Assembly (NCBI GenBank): GCA_964393795.1
Contig: CAYMWA010000004.1
Span: 18,186-82,185, forward strand
Direction of reading: 5' to 3'
Length of the DNA stretch: 64,000 nucleotides
Source of the DNA: Chryseosolibacter sp964393795
GTDB lineage: Bacteria > Bacteroidota > Bacteroidia > Cytophagales > Cyclobacteriaceae
A model generated the notes under the pieces. The model searched no databases, was not told the DNA's origin, and saw only the letters and a list, made by a program, of their open reading frames with translations. How positions within the stretch are numbered: position 1 is the stretch's first letter; each line of letters begins with the position of its first letter. The position numbers were made by a program, and so were the translations under genes. This document shows, piece by piece, positions 1-9,708 of the stretch.

Positions 1-2
1 TG

Positions 3-17
3 AACTTCCGGGAAGTT
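3..17. repeat. Short palindrome, first copy of a repeated element
   Basis: AACTTCCGGGAAGTT is an odd-length palindrome just past the 3' end of the helicase-nuclease gene. The same palindrome occurs twice, as a larger hairpin, at 54755-54790. It may be a transcription end or a small dispersed palindromic repeat; the window edge hides what follows. Confidence 0.45.
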
Positions 18-41
18 GCCCTTCGGGCTCGAGCCTGCAAC

Positions 42-3000
42 CTAAAACAGTTCCAACTGATCGTCATCACGTCTCCTTGTCACCATCCGCGGTCTTCCGC
101 TGCGTTTCACTTCGACCACTTCGTTTTTTCCTATGTAGAGCAGATAGCCGTTTACTTCGGTGTAGTTCATCTTCCGCAGGATGTCGACATACTGCAATAC
201 TTGTTGTTCGTCGCTTGCCTTGTGTGCACCTGTTTTGAAGTCGACGACCACTGCGCGCTTGCCTTGCGTCAGCAACCGGTCAATCCGTGGCTCCTGCCCA
301 TCGGGTAAGAGTATCGGTACTTCTGTCCGGACTTCCCATTCGCGACTAAACCAATGTGCAATTTGCGGGTCGTCCATCAGCGACGCCAGCTGTGCTTCGA
401 TCAATGCGCGCTCATCTTCGGTAATCAATCCTTCAACAACAATCTGCGACAGCGTGTCGGCCACGTCATCGCTGTAGTGCATACGCGAAAGGACGGCGTG
501 CATGTGAATGCCATAACTGGCTTTCTCCATTTGCGCATCCATTTGAGCACCGAACCATTGTGCCCCCGACTGGCGGATCACCAGTTTGTCGCGCCAGGGC
601 GAAGTGAGGTAATTTAACAGCTGCACAGTGTCCATCCGACGCTCGTTCTCCACGGGTGGCGCTGCAATCGTACCTTTGCGCCAGGCCCGCCGGCCCGAGT
701 CCCAGTAGCCCTCCAGTTGCGGTTCACCGTTCATACTGTCATACAACAATTTCGCGATGGATCCCCGGGTGGCATGGTTGTCTTCACAGGGCGCTGACAC
801 GATCAGGCCTGATTCGGCACGCGTGAAGGCGACATAGAGCAGATTGAGATTGTCGAGTGCCGTCTTCATGCGCTCTTCTTCATAGTACGACGAGAAAAAC
901 GTGTTCTTTAGATTCGATCCATAACGAACGGGGAGGTATCCCGCCTCTGCGAACGGCCCTTCCGTGGACTGCACCCACAGATTAGGCGCCTGCCAGCTGT
1001 CGTGATCCATCGACCATGCACAAAAGGGAATGAGCACATACCGGAACTGCAATCCTTTGGATTTATGAATCGTGAGAATTTGCACAGCGTCCACTTCCCC
1101 GGACACCTGAATACTCTTCTTGCTCCTGTTGATTTCCCACCATTCAAGAAAGGCGCCGAGGTCGTTGCGTTCGCGGTTGCTGAATTCGAGCACCAGGTCC
1201 TGGAATGTCTGGAGGTACACTAACTCGCCCGCAACATGCCCGAGCCTGAAGATATCAATCAACGTTTCGGTGAGTTCGACAAGTGGAAGCTTTTTCATCG
1301 CTGTTTTTGACTTCGTGAACGCCGGCGGCAGGTTGTTCTCGAAGACAGCTTGATTCGTCACAGTGAACACTTCCGACAGTTCACGTTCCGGCTCGTGCAG
1401 TCGGGCAAATTCATACGCCAGTTGTGCACGCGCGATGGAGTCTTCCGCATTTAACAGGTACCGCATCGCGGCAAGCAACAAGTTCACCGATCCGGCACCA
1501 TCTACGCGTAGCGATTCATTCGAGACAACATCATAGGCACAATCGGCTTTCGCTTCTGGCGAATTCTTATATTGCAGGAGGAAGGCCGCAATGCGCTGAC
1601 CTTCGTCGTTTCTGCGCACGAGTATGGCGATGTCTTTCAGAGACACACCATTTTCCTGAAGCGTTTCCAATGTCTTGGGAATACGCTCCATGGCCAATGC
1701 TTTCCACGACCGGGTTTGTTCGGGATGGTCCTCGTTTTTCTCATCGGGAAGAAAGGTAATCTCCACAAAACCCTCCGCCTGTGATGAGGTTTGCTGAGTC
1801 ACATCCGCGTAAGCGCCCACCGCTGCCCCTACCCCATCCGTTGCAAGAATTTCCGCTGCCCTGCCGAACACGGCATTGTTAAACGCCACCACGCCAGCAT
1901 CGCTCCGATAATTGCTGACCAGTTCATACACTTCCGCTCGGTCGTCGCCGACCACGTCGACGATCTTCTCCTGAAGCAGGTTCAGGTCCCCACCGCGCCA
2001 CCTGTAGATCGCCTGCTTGACGTCGCCGACAATCAGACTCTGATGTCCCTGATCAAGACTGTTGACAATCAGGGGCTGAAAGTTTTGCCACTGCAGCCCC
2101 GAGGTATCCTGAAATTCGTCAATAAGGAAGTTTCGAAAAAACGACCCGACTTTTTCATAAATGAAGGGTGTGTCGCTGTCGCGGATGATGCCGTTGAGAA
2201 ACTTTGGTGCATCCGCCAGCAGCATGACGTTGTTCTCGTCCTTGTATTCTTTCAGCTTACGCGATATGTCCGTAATGAGACCGAACACATACATGTTTTG
2301 TAAGGCCACCTCGGCGCTCAATGCAGCCGTATAGTTTTCTTCAAACGCCGTGACCATCCTTTCAACGCGTGGCACGAGCGTTTTACGTGCGAGCGCCACC
2401 AGTCCGGCAGGGTCAGCGCACTTCCGTCCCGGCCAGTTTTCGGCAACTGTAAATTCATTTTTCACCCTGCCACCAGGTGGCTTGCACTTGCCGACCGTTC
2501 GCGCTGTGGCATTGCCCTCAAGAAACGACTGCAAGCCCGAACCCTTGCCGTATTTGAAATCGTCAATGGAATAGCCGCTTTCACGAAGGGCCTGTGCACA
2601 TTCCCGGGCCGGAAGGGTTACGTCGGCCAGAAAAGCAGCCTTTACTTTCCACAGTCGGTTGCGCAGGGTTCGGAAGTAATCGACTTGCGCTGTCACCTGG
2701 TTGACCGTGTCTTCAACGTCTTTGAATGTTTCGCGGAAGATCTCGTGCGCAAATCTGATCAGGCTTTGGCGTACATCCCACGATCGCTCGTTTTCAAGGT
2801 TCTCCCCTGCAAACTCCACTACCCAGTCTGTCAGTTCCTTGTTGGTTCCCAACTCACTCACCAGGTTGTCGATAACGTCTTCGAGAACGGCATCCTGATC
2901 GACCTCCAGGCGGTAGTCGCCCACGAGTCCGGCTTCGCGAATAAAGGCGCGAATCACCTTCTGAAAGAACGCGTCGATCGTGCTGATCGCAAAGTGGTCG

Positions 3001-3356
3001 TACTTGTGCAACAGGGTGGATTGCACTTCCTGACTGTACTGGCGGAAGGTTTGCGGGTCCATCTTGAGTTCCGACTGCAGTGCGGCGGCAAGCGATCCCC
3101 CCTCCCCTTTAGCGAAGGCATCGATGTATTCCAGGATACGGTCTTTCATCTCCTGTGACGCCTTGTTGGTGAAGGTCACAGCAAGGATGTGTTTGAAATA
3201 ATCGGCCCGATATTGCAGTGCCAGCCGGAGGTACGCTTTGGCAAGTGTACGGGTTTTACCACTGCCCGCGGAACTTCGGTATACGGAGAAAGTTTTTCCC
3301 AAGATGAAACGGTTACATCGCAAGTTTAGCAAACTATCGCTGACATGTTGTGTCAT
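42..3356 (-). CDS. addA: AddA/RecB-like UvrD-family helicase-nuclease
   Basis: ATP-dependent DNA helicase and exonuclease subunit of the AddAB/RecBCD type, which processes double-strand breaks for recombination. Visible superfamily-1 motifs: Walker A SAGSGKT near residue 30, a TFTNKAS motif Ia, DEFQDT (Walker B) near 415, GDVKQAIYRWRGG, a TIHKSKGLQF motif, and YVAFTRA near 842. The C-terminus carries a PD-(D/E)XK nuclease core (VVVDFKTG near 1037, then a Gln/Tyr pair). The 1104-residue length fits AddA-like proteins. The ATG at 3356 is the longest start, but the conserved region begins about 18 codons later, where a TTG at 3302 is an alternative. The gene is divergent from the CHAT gene. An AddB-like partner, if present, would lie left of the window. 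AddA versus RecB naming is by general similarity. Confidence 0.85.
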   Translation of the reverse strand: MTQHVSDSLLNLRCNRFILGKTFSVYRSSAGSGKTRTLAKAYLRLALQYRADYFKHILAVTFTNKASQEMKDRILEYIDAFAKGEGGSLAAALQSELKMDPQTFRQYSQEVQSTLLHKYDHFAISTIDAFFQKVIRAFIREAGLVGDYRLEVDQDAVLEDVIDNLVSELGTNKELTDWVVEFAGENLENERSWDVRQSLIRFAHEIFRETFKDVEDTVNQVTAQVDYFRTLRNRLWKVKAAFLADVTLPARECAQALRESGYSIDDFKYGKGSGLQSFLEGNATARTVGKCKPPGGRVKNEFTVAENWPGRKCADPAGLVALARKTLVPRVERMVTAFEENYTAALSAEVALQNMYVFGLITDISRKLKEYKDENNVMLLADAPKFLNGIIRDSDTPFIYEKVGSFFRNFLIDEFQDTSGLQWQNFQPLIVNSLDQGHQSLIVGDVKQAIYRWRGGDLNLLQEKIVDVVGDDRAEVYELVSNYRSDAGVVAFNNAVFGRAAEILATDGVGAAVGAYADVTQQTSSQAEGFVEITFLPDEKNEDHPEQTRSWKALAMERIPKTLETLQENGVSLKDIAILVRRNDEGQRIAAFLLQYKNSPEAKADCAYDVVSNESLRVDGAGSVNLLLAAMRYLLNAEDSIARAQLAYEFARLHEPERELSEVFTVTNQAVFENNLPPAFTKSKTAMKKLPLVELTETLIDIFRLGHVAGELVYLQTFQDLVLEFSNRERNDLGAFLEWWEINRSKKSIQVSGEVDAVQILTIHKSKGLQFRYVLIPFCAWSMDHDSWQAPNLWVQSTEGPFAEAGYLPVRYGSNLKNTFFSSYYEEERMKTALDNLNLLYVAFTRAESGLIVSAPCEDNHATRGSIAKLLYDSMNGEPQLEGYWDSGRRAWRKGTIAAPPVENERRMDTVQLLNYLTSPWRDKLVIRQSGAQWFGAQMDAQMEKASYGIHMHAVLSRMHYSDDVADTLSQIVVEGLITEDERALIEAQLASLMDDPQIAHWFSREWEVRTEVPILLPDGQEPRIDRLLTQGKRAVVVDFKTGAHKASDEQQVLQYVDILRKMNYTEVNGYLLYIGKNEVVEVKRSGRPRMVTRRRDDDQLELF

Positions 3357-3397
3357 TCCGGAAGTTTTACCCCCTTACATTATTCTTTCACTGCCCC

Positions 3398-3427
3398 TTC
3401 CGAATCGCCGGTTATTTTTTAACTTTG
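3398..3427 (+). promoter_or_regulatory. Predicted Bacteroidota promoter for the CHAT gene
   Basis: A perfect -7 element TAACTTTG (3420-3427) lies 23 bases before the ATG at 3451. Nineteen bases upstream is TTC, one mismatch from the usual -33 TTG. This fits the Bacteroidota sigma-A pattern TTG-N19-TAnnTTTG and supports the start chosen for the CHAT gene. Confidence 0.6.
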
Positions 3428-3450
3428 ATTTTGTAAAAAACTGCTTAACC

Positions 3451-6400
3451 ATGAAAGTCATCCGGTATTCAATCCTCGCCGTGCTGTTGTGTATGCTCGC
3501 TGTTCCAAACGGTTTAGCGCAAAATAAAAAGCTCGACAAATATTTGCGCAAGACTGACGGCTACTATAAGGCTGGGCGCATGAGCAAGGCGTTGAAGACA
3601 CTGAAGAAATTCAAAAGTACCATTGACAAGGGTTCGGGAGGAGCGAACTACATGGTGGAATTTTATGTCCGCGAGGCCCGTCTGAATCTGGCCAGCGGAA
3701 TGGTAGACGGATTTGACGCCAGCCTCCAGAATGCACTCAACGCGTGCAAACAAGCGTATGGTGAAACGAGCGCAAGTTATGCGGGCACGTTGCTTGATGT
3801 TGGGGAACTTTACAATGAATACGGAAACTTCAGACTGGCGCGCGCTTATGTGGAAGAAGCGGAGGCATTACTTGCAAAAACGGATCTGACGACCGATGCA
3901 CTCAAGGGAAGAATTGCCCTGATAAAAGCAGAGGCGATGATCGGTCAGGGATTTGCGAACGAAGCATTAGAGGTGCTCGCCAGCGTTGAACAATATTTCG
4001 CCGCGCGCGCAGTCGACAGGGAGACCGTGGTGGTCGACGGACAAATCAAGACCAATCGCCTTGACGAGTCGGAAATTTACGAACGTTTCAACGCATATGC
4101 CCACCTGAAGACCCTGTTCGGGCTCGCTTACGCGAAAAAAGGCCGTATTTCCGTGCCGGGTGCAAATGCCGAAAACCCCGACGTAGATGCAGCCTTTCGC
4201 GAACTTGAAAGCTGGTTCAGAGGGAAAAAGCGCTACATGGGTGAAACCAGTCTGGCGGAAGTCGAATATCGCTATCGCTGGGCGAAGGCCCTGGAGGAAA
4301 ACGGTAGCAAGCAGGACCTGGAATATGACCGTTTGTTGAATGACCTGAAGCGAAAAACCGAGCCCACCAATGCGCTCGCACACGAGATCTACTTGAGCTA
4401 TATCGAATATCTGCTGAAAAAAGGAAACAGGCCGCGGTACCTGAACATCAAGCTTGAGTATGAGAAGATGATCGACAAGCAGTATCCCAAGCAGAGTCTC
4501 CACCAGGTTAACCTGAAGGCAGTAGAGTTTAACTCAAAGTTTTCGCGTGACAAGACCCGCAACCTCGAAAATGACGCTGTGGCGGTTATCACCTCAAAGT
4601 CCCTCCCGAAATACTACCACACACGAACGCGCATCCTGGAATTCCTTTATCAGGTGGCCATTGCCGAACGCCGGTATGGCAATGCCGAGGCCTACCTCAA
4701 TCAACTGGCGGAAATAAAGAAGGAATTGTGCGGGGAAAATTCACCCGAATATCACCTATCCAAAATAGCGCTCGCCAACTACTACGTTGATTATACTAAC
4801 AAAATCGAGGAAGCTGGAAAAATATACGAGGAGAGCTATTTCAAACTGGTCGCCAAGGAGATCGATGTTCAGCACAAGGACCTCATCGACATCCTCAATC
4901 ACATCGCCCACTGGTATGAGCTGACAGATCAATACGAGCTTGCGTCAAAAACACTAGCCCAAGCCAAAGATGCCGCGAATTACAAGTTTGCAGACACCGA
5001 TATCCTTTACGGGATGGAGCTCGACAACATTGCCAAACTTCAGCTCAAGCTGGGCGAATACGATCAGGCGGAAGCGAACATCGTCAAGGCGCTAGAGGTG
5101 ATCGACCTGAAACACAACCGCGACTATGTGGAATACACGCCTGCCTACATCAGCGCACTGCAAACACAAGCCATTCTGTTTGGCATTAAGGGCTTATTTG
5201 ATGAGGCCAAGACAAACCTCGTTCGAACGAAAAAGCTGATCTCGAAATCATCGGTACCGATCGGTGATGAACTCACCACAGCTCGCGAGTTGTCGCGCCT
5301 CTATATTCTGCTTGGCAACTATGGGGCCACTGAAGAAATGCTCGACAACCTGATCAGCGAATACGAATCGCTTTTCGGAAAGAACTCGCTTCATCTGATC
5401 GATCCATTGGTAAACAAAGGGAGGATCCTGCTGGCAAAAGGCGACTACACCGAGGCGGACCGGATTGCGCGCCGCGCCAACGAACTTGCCGTACAGATCT
5501 ACGGCGAAAATTCGACCAAGACAGCGCCGACGCAAAAGCTGCTGAGTGACATCAACTACACGCTGGGCGACTATGAAAAGGCGGGTCAAAACGTCGCCAA
5601 GGCACTTGCCAGCCAGGAGCACCAGTTCGGACGGCACCACATCGAAGTGGCTAAATCGCTCGCGAATCTGGCGCTGATCAAGTTTCACCGGGGCGACGAC
5701 AAAACGGAAGTCGAAAAAATAATGGTCGAGGCGCGTGATATCATGGCGGAAAAACTCGGCAAGGACAATCCGCAGTATGCGGAAATCCTGAAAGATGTAG
5801 CCGTGGTCTACATTTCACAGGGCCGCTACGACATCGCCTTCAATTCGCTCACGGTGGCGGAAAGTATCTGGCGAACCAAAACGGGCACGAAAAACAACAT
5901 CAACGCGGCGGGCATCTACAGCCTTACCGGCGATGTCTACTACCAGCTGAAAAACTACAATCGCGCGGAAGAGTTCTACAACAAAGCCAAGGACCTGTAC
6001 GAGAAGTTCTTTAGCGTGAATCATCCGGAGTACGTCAAAGTATTGAGCAAGCTCAGCAAGGTGTACTACATGCGTAAAGACTACAAGCGATCGAAAAGGT
6101 TGATCGAACAGGCGCTCGCCAATTATGAGACGTTTATCCGTCAATACTTCCCGGCACTGAGTGAACGCGAAAAGGCCAAATACTGGAATACCATCAAGGG
6201 GGATTTTGAGTTTTACAATACGCTTGCCTTTAGCAACCTCGAAGACTTTAAAGACCTCACAGGCCGGGTATATAATGCGCAGCTGATGACCAAGGCGCTG
6301 CTCCTCAGCTCCTCCATCAAAATCCGTGAGCGCATCATGAACAGCACCGACGAACAACTCAAGGCGCAGTACAGCGACTGGGTAGACAAGAAAGAGCTGC

Positions 6401-7701
6401 TGACAATTGCGCTTTCGATGAGCCCTGCCGATCTCGCCGAAAATGAAATTGACCCGGTGAAGCTCACTCAGGAAGTTGAGCAACTTGAAAGAGAACTCAG
6501 CCAGAAATCGGAATTGTTCGGGCAGAACTTTGAGACGCATCGCATTGTGTTCGAAGACGTCAAGAAATCACTCGGCCCCAATGAGGTGGCCATGGAGATG
6601 GTACGCTACCGTTATTTCAATCACACGTTCACCGATTCTGTTATCTATGCGGCCCTGTATGTGACCAGGGATATGTCGAAGCCGAAGGCGATCGTTCTCA
6701 GCGACGGCAAGAACATGGAAACGCGGTACTTTAAATACTATCGCAATTGCATCATCGGAAAAGTAGCCGACCAGTATTCCTACAATGTCTTCTGGAAGCC
6801 CATCGCCGATGAGATCGGCCAGGCGGCGGCGCTGTATCTTTCTGCGGACGGCGTCTACAACCAGATCAACCTGGAAGCAATCCCCACACCCGACGGGCGC
6901 TATATTCTCGACAATGCGAACATTATCCTGGTAAGTAATACAAAAGATATCTACCTCCGGAAGGTAAAGTCGCGTCCCTCCCCCGACAAGAATACGGCGA
7001 CGATGTTCGGCAACCCGACCTTTTACCTGACCGCTTCTGCTGACAGCAGAACCATCGCACCGCTCCCGGGTACTGAGAAGGAAGTGAGCCAGGTGCAGTT
7101 TCTCCTTGACCAACAAGGTTGGGTGACATCCGAGTTCGTCGAAACGGCCGCGGCCGAAGACCGGATAAAGGCGATGGACAGCCCGCGGATTTTCCACATC
7201 GCTACACACGGACTGTATCGACCGACGGAAGAGATAACGCTGAAGAAGTCAATTGAGGGCGGCGATGCGCTGCTGGCGCGAAATCCACTCATGCGCACAG
7301 GCCTGTTGCTCAAAGGAGCCGGTGACTTGCTCCAAAAAACCGACTACAACTACAACATCGAGAACGGCATACTGACCGCTTATGAAGCAATGAGTCTGAA
7401 TCTCGACAAAACCGACCTGGTAGTCCTCAGCGCCTGTGAAACCGGCCTGGGGGAACTTGAAGCCGGCGAAGGCGTTTACGGACTCCAGCGCGCGTTTCTG
7501 GTGGCCGGCGCCAAAGTGCTCATCATGAGCATGTTCAAAGTCGACGATCAGGCCACGCAAAAGCTGATGTTGAGGTTCTATCAGAAATGGCTTAACACGA
7601 AAGACTTGCGCCAAAGTTTTATCGATGCCAAAAAAGAACTCCGCGTCGAATATCCCGAACCAATCTACTGGGGCGCGTTCATGATGATCGGACTGGAATA
7701 G
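3451..7701 (+). CDS. Secreted TPR-repeat protein with C-terminal CHAT (caspase-like) domain
   Basis: A 1416-residue protein. The ATG at 3451 was chosen because it gives a clean signal peptide (lysine-arginine start, hydrophobic stretch, cleavage near GLAQ) and sits behind a promoter; the frame is open further upstream. Residues about 50-950 are tandem TPR-like helical repeats. The last 300 residues match the CHAT fold of caspase-like peptidases: His1253 in THG and Cys1329 in SACETGLGE, followed by the GVYGLQRAFLVAGA helix. The catalytic pair is therefore intact. CHAT proteins of this TPR-CHAT build are widespread, and some act as proteases controlled by their repeats. Here the signal peptide puts the enzyme in the periplasm or outside. 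Substrate unknown. A GGATGGG/CCCATCC hairpin at 7707-7726 follows the stop without a T run. Confidence 0.85.
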   Translation: MKVIRYSILAVLLCMLAVPNGLAQNKKLDKYLRKTDGYYKAGRMSKALKTLKKFKSTIDKGSGGANYMVEFYVREARLNLASGMVDGFDASLQNALNACKQAYGETSASYAGTLLDVGELYNEYGNFRLARAYVEEAEALLAKTDLTTDALKGRIALIKAEAMIGQGFANEALEVLASVEQYFAARAVDRETVVVDGQIKTNRLDESEIYERFNAYAHLKTLFGLAYAKKGRISVPGANAENPDVDAAFRELESWFRGKKRYMGETSLAEVEYRYRWAKALEENGSKQDLEYDRLLNDLKRKTEPTNALAHEIYLSYIEYLLKKGNRPRYLNIKLEYEKMIDKQYPKQSLHQVNLKAVEFNSKFSRDKTRNLENDAVAVITSKSLPKYYHTRTRILEFLYQVAIAERRYGNAEAYLNQLAEIKKELCGENSPEYHLSKIALANYYVDYTNKIEEAGKIYEESYFKLVAKEIDVQHKDLIDILNHIAHWYELTDQYELASKTLAQAKDAANYKFADTDILYGMELDNIAKLQLKLGEYDQAEANIVKALEVIDLKHNRDYVEYTPAYISALQTQAILFGIKGLFDEAKTNLVRTKKLISKSSVPIGDELTTARELSRLYILLGNYGATEEMLDNLISEYESLFGKNSLHLIDPLVNKGRILLAKGDYTEADRIARRANELAVQIYGENSTKTAPTQKLLSDINYTLGDYEKAGQNVAKALASQEHQFGRHHIEVAKSLANLALIKFHRGDDKTEVEKIMVEARDIMAEKLGKDNPQYAEILKDVAVVYISQGRYDIAFNSLTVAESIWRTKTGTKNNINAAGIYSLTGDVYYQLKNYNRAEEFYNKAKDLYEKFFSVNHPEYVKVLSKLSKVYYMRKDYKRSKRLIEQALANYETFIRQYFPALSEREKAKYWNTIKGDFEFYNTLAFSNLEDFKDLTGRVYNAQLMTKALLLSSSIKIRERIMNSTDEQLKAQYSDWVDKKELLTIALSMSPADLAENEIDPVKLTQEVEQLERELSQKSELFGQNFETHRIVFEDVKKSLGPNEVAMEMVRYRYFNHTFTDSVIYAALYVTRDMSKPKAIVLSDGKNMETRYFKYYRNCIIGKVADQYSYNVFWKPIADEIGQAAALYLSADGVYNQINLEAIPTPDGRYILDNANIILVSNTKDIYLRKVKSRPSPDKNTATMFGNPTFYLTASADSRTIAPLPGTEKEVSQVQFLLDQQGWVTSEFVETAAAEDRIKAMDSPRIFHIATHGLYRPTEEITLKKSIEGGDALLARNPLMRTGLLLKGAGDLLQKTDYNYNIENGILTAYEAMSLNLDKTDLVVLSACETGLGELEAGEGVYGLQRAFLVAGAKVLIMSMFKVDDQATQKLMLRFYQKWLNTKDLRQSFIDAKKELRVEYPEPIYWGAFMMIGLE

Positions 7702-7829
7702 GATGCGGATGGGTGTAAGCCCATCCCCTTCCGTTCTCATCTGTCCTACTACCCGTCATCGCGTACGGCACAATTTTGTTACACCCATCCATTCTTACGT
7801 GCATTTCAGAAACTATTAAATCACGAATT

Positions 7830-8858
7830 ATGGCAGATTACAATCGTAACCGAAGGGATGCATATCGACAACAATTTGGATGGAACGAGGATACGCATCC
7901 CGGGCAGCAGTATGACGAAGAACCCAACTACACCATTTCGGAGAACCGTGGCTACCGCGACAGCGGCGGAACGCGTGGCCGTGAGGGTGGCTGGGAAAGT
8001 CGCTATGAGCGCGACATGTACACCAGCCGCGAGGGTGATTACGACCGCTACCAGCGACCTTATACCCGCTACCGCGACACGGACTATGGCGATGACACCG
8101 GTCGTCGGGGATTGAGTTCGGCATATGCTGACTTCGGAGGCGACTATGCAACACGCTCCAGGGATCTCTACGATCGCGGACACCAGGGCATGGGCCGCCG
8201 TGACTATGAAAACAGGGAAAACCGGTTGGGTGGTGGCAACTACGACCGCTATGGCGACAGAGGCCGATACGGGCAACAAGAAAACTTCCCCTATGGCGAA
8301 AGCCGTTTTTCCCGTGGTGACACCGGGGGATACTACGGTCGCCGCGGAGGTCATTCGGATTATCACTACGGCAACCGCTACTCTGGCAACCGCGGTTTTG
8401 GCAGCGGCGATACGGAGGAACGCTCATGGTGGGACAAGACGACGGATGAAGTGTCGTCTTGGTTCGGCGACGAAGAGGCGGAACGCAGAAGGGAATATGA
8501 CCGGATGCAAAACCATCGTGGACGCGGACCGCGCAACTACACGCGTTCCGACGAACGCATTACGGAAGACATCAACGATCGTCTCAGCGACGACCCGTTC
8601 ATCGATGCATCCGACATAGAGGTTTCCGTAAGCAAAGGAGAGGTTACCCTCTCCGGACATGTCGATCATCGCAGCAGCAAGCGGAGAGCGGAGGACCTTG
8701 CCGAGTCTATCTCGGGTGTAAGAAATGTAGAGAACCGGATCCGGGTACAACCCGTAACTGCGATGCATACGCCGTCTGATACCACGACCTCGCGAAGCAC
8801 ATCCCCTGTTCCGGGGTCGTCGCGCGGTGCAAACCGGGAAACCGGTCAATCAAAATAA
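7830..8858 (+). CDS. BON-domain protein with arginine/tyrosine/glycine-rich N-terminus
   Basis: A 342-residue protein. The ATG at 7830 (MADYNRN) is preferred over an upstream start because the low-complexity region begins there. Residues 1-210 are rich in R, Y, D and G with recurring DRY, RYR and GGY patches, resembling disordered stress proteins. Residues about 240-310 form a BON domain: an EDI-N-RLSDDPFIDASDIEV stretch, a SKGEVTLSGHVDHR stretch and AEDLAESISGVRNVENRI, as in OsmY-type proteins that bind membranes. The C-terminal 35 residues are Ser/Thr/Pro rich. No signal peptide is evident, so it is probably cytoplasmic. It has its own terminator. Role in envelope or osmotic stress is inferred from the BON family only. 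Confidence 0.75.
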   Translation: MADYNRNRRDAYRQQFGWNEDTHPGQQYDEEPNYTISENRGYRDSGGTRGREGGWESRYERDMYTSREGDYDRYQRPYTRYRDTDYGDDTGRRGLSSAYADFGGDYATRSRDLYDRGHQGMGRRDYENRENRLGGGNYDRYGDRGRYGQQENFPYGESRFSRGDTGGYYGRRGGHSDYHYGNRYSGNRGFGSGDTEERSWWDKTTDEVSSWFGDEEAERRREYDRMQNHRGRGPRNYTRSDERITEDINDRLSDDPFIDASDIEVSVSKGEVTLSGHVDHRSSKRRAEDLAESISGVRNVENRIRVQPVTAMHTPSDTTTSRSTSPVPGSSRGANRETGQSK

Positions 8859-8881
8859 CATGTTCCTGAAATTAATGACCA

Positions 8882-8912
8882 AACGTCCTGCTGTCGCAGG
8901 ACGTTTTTTTTT
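8882..8912 (+). terminator. Rho-independent terminator of the BON-domain gene
   Basis: A 9-base stem ACGTCCTGC/GCAGGACGT (8883-8891 with 8896-8904), a TGTC loop and a run of eight Ts. It also touches the stop codon of the convergent hydratase gene, so it may work for both strands. Confidence 0.85.
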
Positions 8913-9696
8913 AGACACCTTTGAACACCGGCTTGCGTTTGTCCCGGAAGGCGGCTACTCCTTCCCGGTGGTCTTCCGTGCGGCCCGCAATTTCCTGACA
9001 CCAGGCTTCATACTCCAGCGTCTCTTCGAGCGTTGCGTTGGCTGATCGGTGAAGCATTTTCTTCATCAGACCGATCGCCCTGGTTGGCGCATTCAGAAAA
9101 TAGTCCGTGAATTCTTTCATCACCGAATCGAGTTGCCCGGCGGGTACCACGCGGTTGATCAATCCCAGTTTGACCGCCTCCGCCGCAGTGAGGGGAGCTC
9201 CCATAGCGCACATTTCAAAAGCTTTGGCCATTCCGACCGTGCGTGGCAAAAAAAATGAAACGCCGGAATCAGGAACCAGACCAACATTGACAAATGCCTC
9301 CACGAGCCTGGCTTCTTCTGCGGCAATGACCATGTCGCAGGCGAGTGCGATTCCACCGCCGGCGCCAGCAGCCACCCCGTTGAGCCTGCAAAGAACCGGC
9401 TTCGGCATGTTCCGTATCGCCCTGATAATCGGATTGTACCTTTTGTGAAGTGATTCCATGAGCGACCGCTTATCCGCCGATGATGCGTCCTTCAGGTCCT
9501 GCCCGGCACAGAAAGCTTTTCCCTCGCCGGTCAGTACGACTACGCGAATCGCCTCGTCCTTCCCCGCGGCAGTGAGTGCGCGTTGCAATTCAAAAGTGGC
9601 TTCATCGTTGAGTGCATTGTAGACCTCCGGACGATTCAGGGTGATGGTGGCCAGTCCGCCCTCATGGACGGCGCGCAGGAATTTGTATGTATCCAT
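8911..9696 (-). CDS. Enoyl-CoA hydratase/isomerase family protein, PaaG-like
   Basis: A 261-residue crotonase-fold enzyme acting on acyl-CoA thioesters. Motifs: FCAGQDLKD (CoA oxyanion loop), GVAAGAGGGIALACD (second oxyanion glycine), and LVPDSGVSFFLPR, where the acidic residue follows the PaaG pattern rather than the two-glutamate pattern of true hydratases. This suggests 1,2-epoxyphenylacetyl-CoA isomerase or a related delta isomerase. No other phenylacetate genes are nearby, so the pathway is open. It lies 12 bases downstream of the PAP2-like gene and is probably co-transcribed with it and rpoN. Confidence 0.8.
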   Translation of the reverse strand: MDTYKFLRAVHEGGLATITLNRPEVYNALNDEATFELQRALTAAGKDEAIRVVVLTGEGKAFCAGQDLKDASSADKRSLMESLHKRYNPIIRAIRNMPKPVLCRLNGVAAGAGGGIALACDMVIAAEEARLVEAFVNVGLVPDSGVSFFLPRTVGMAKAFEMCAMGAPLTAAEAVKLGLINRVVPAGQLDSVMKEFTDYFLNAPTRAIGLMKKMLHRSANATLEETLEYEAWCQEIAGRTEDHREGVAAFRDKRKPVFKGV

Positions 9697-9708
9697 ATTG
9701 CAATGGTT

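Noticed and set aside
7821..8427. Long minus-strand frames opposite the BON-domain gene
   Set aside because: They arise from the repetitive GC-rich codons of the R/Y/G-rich region and show no protein family features.
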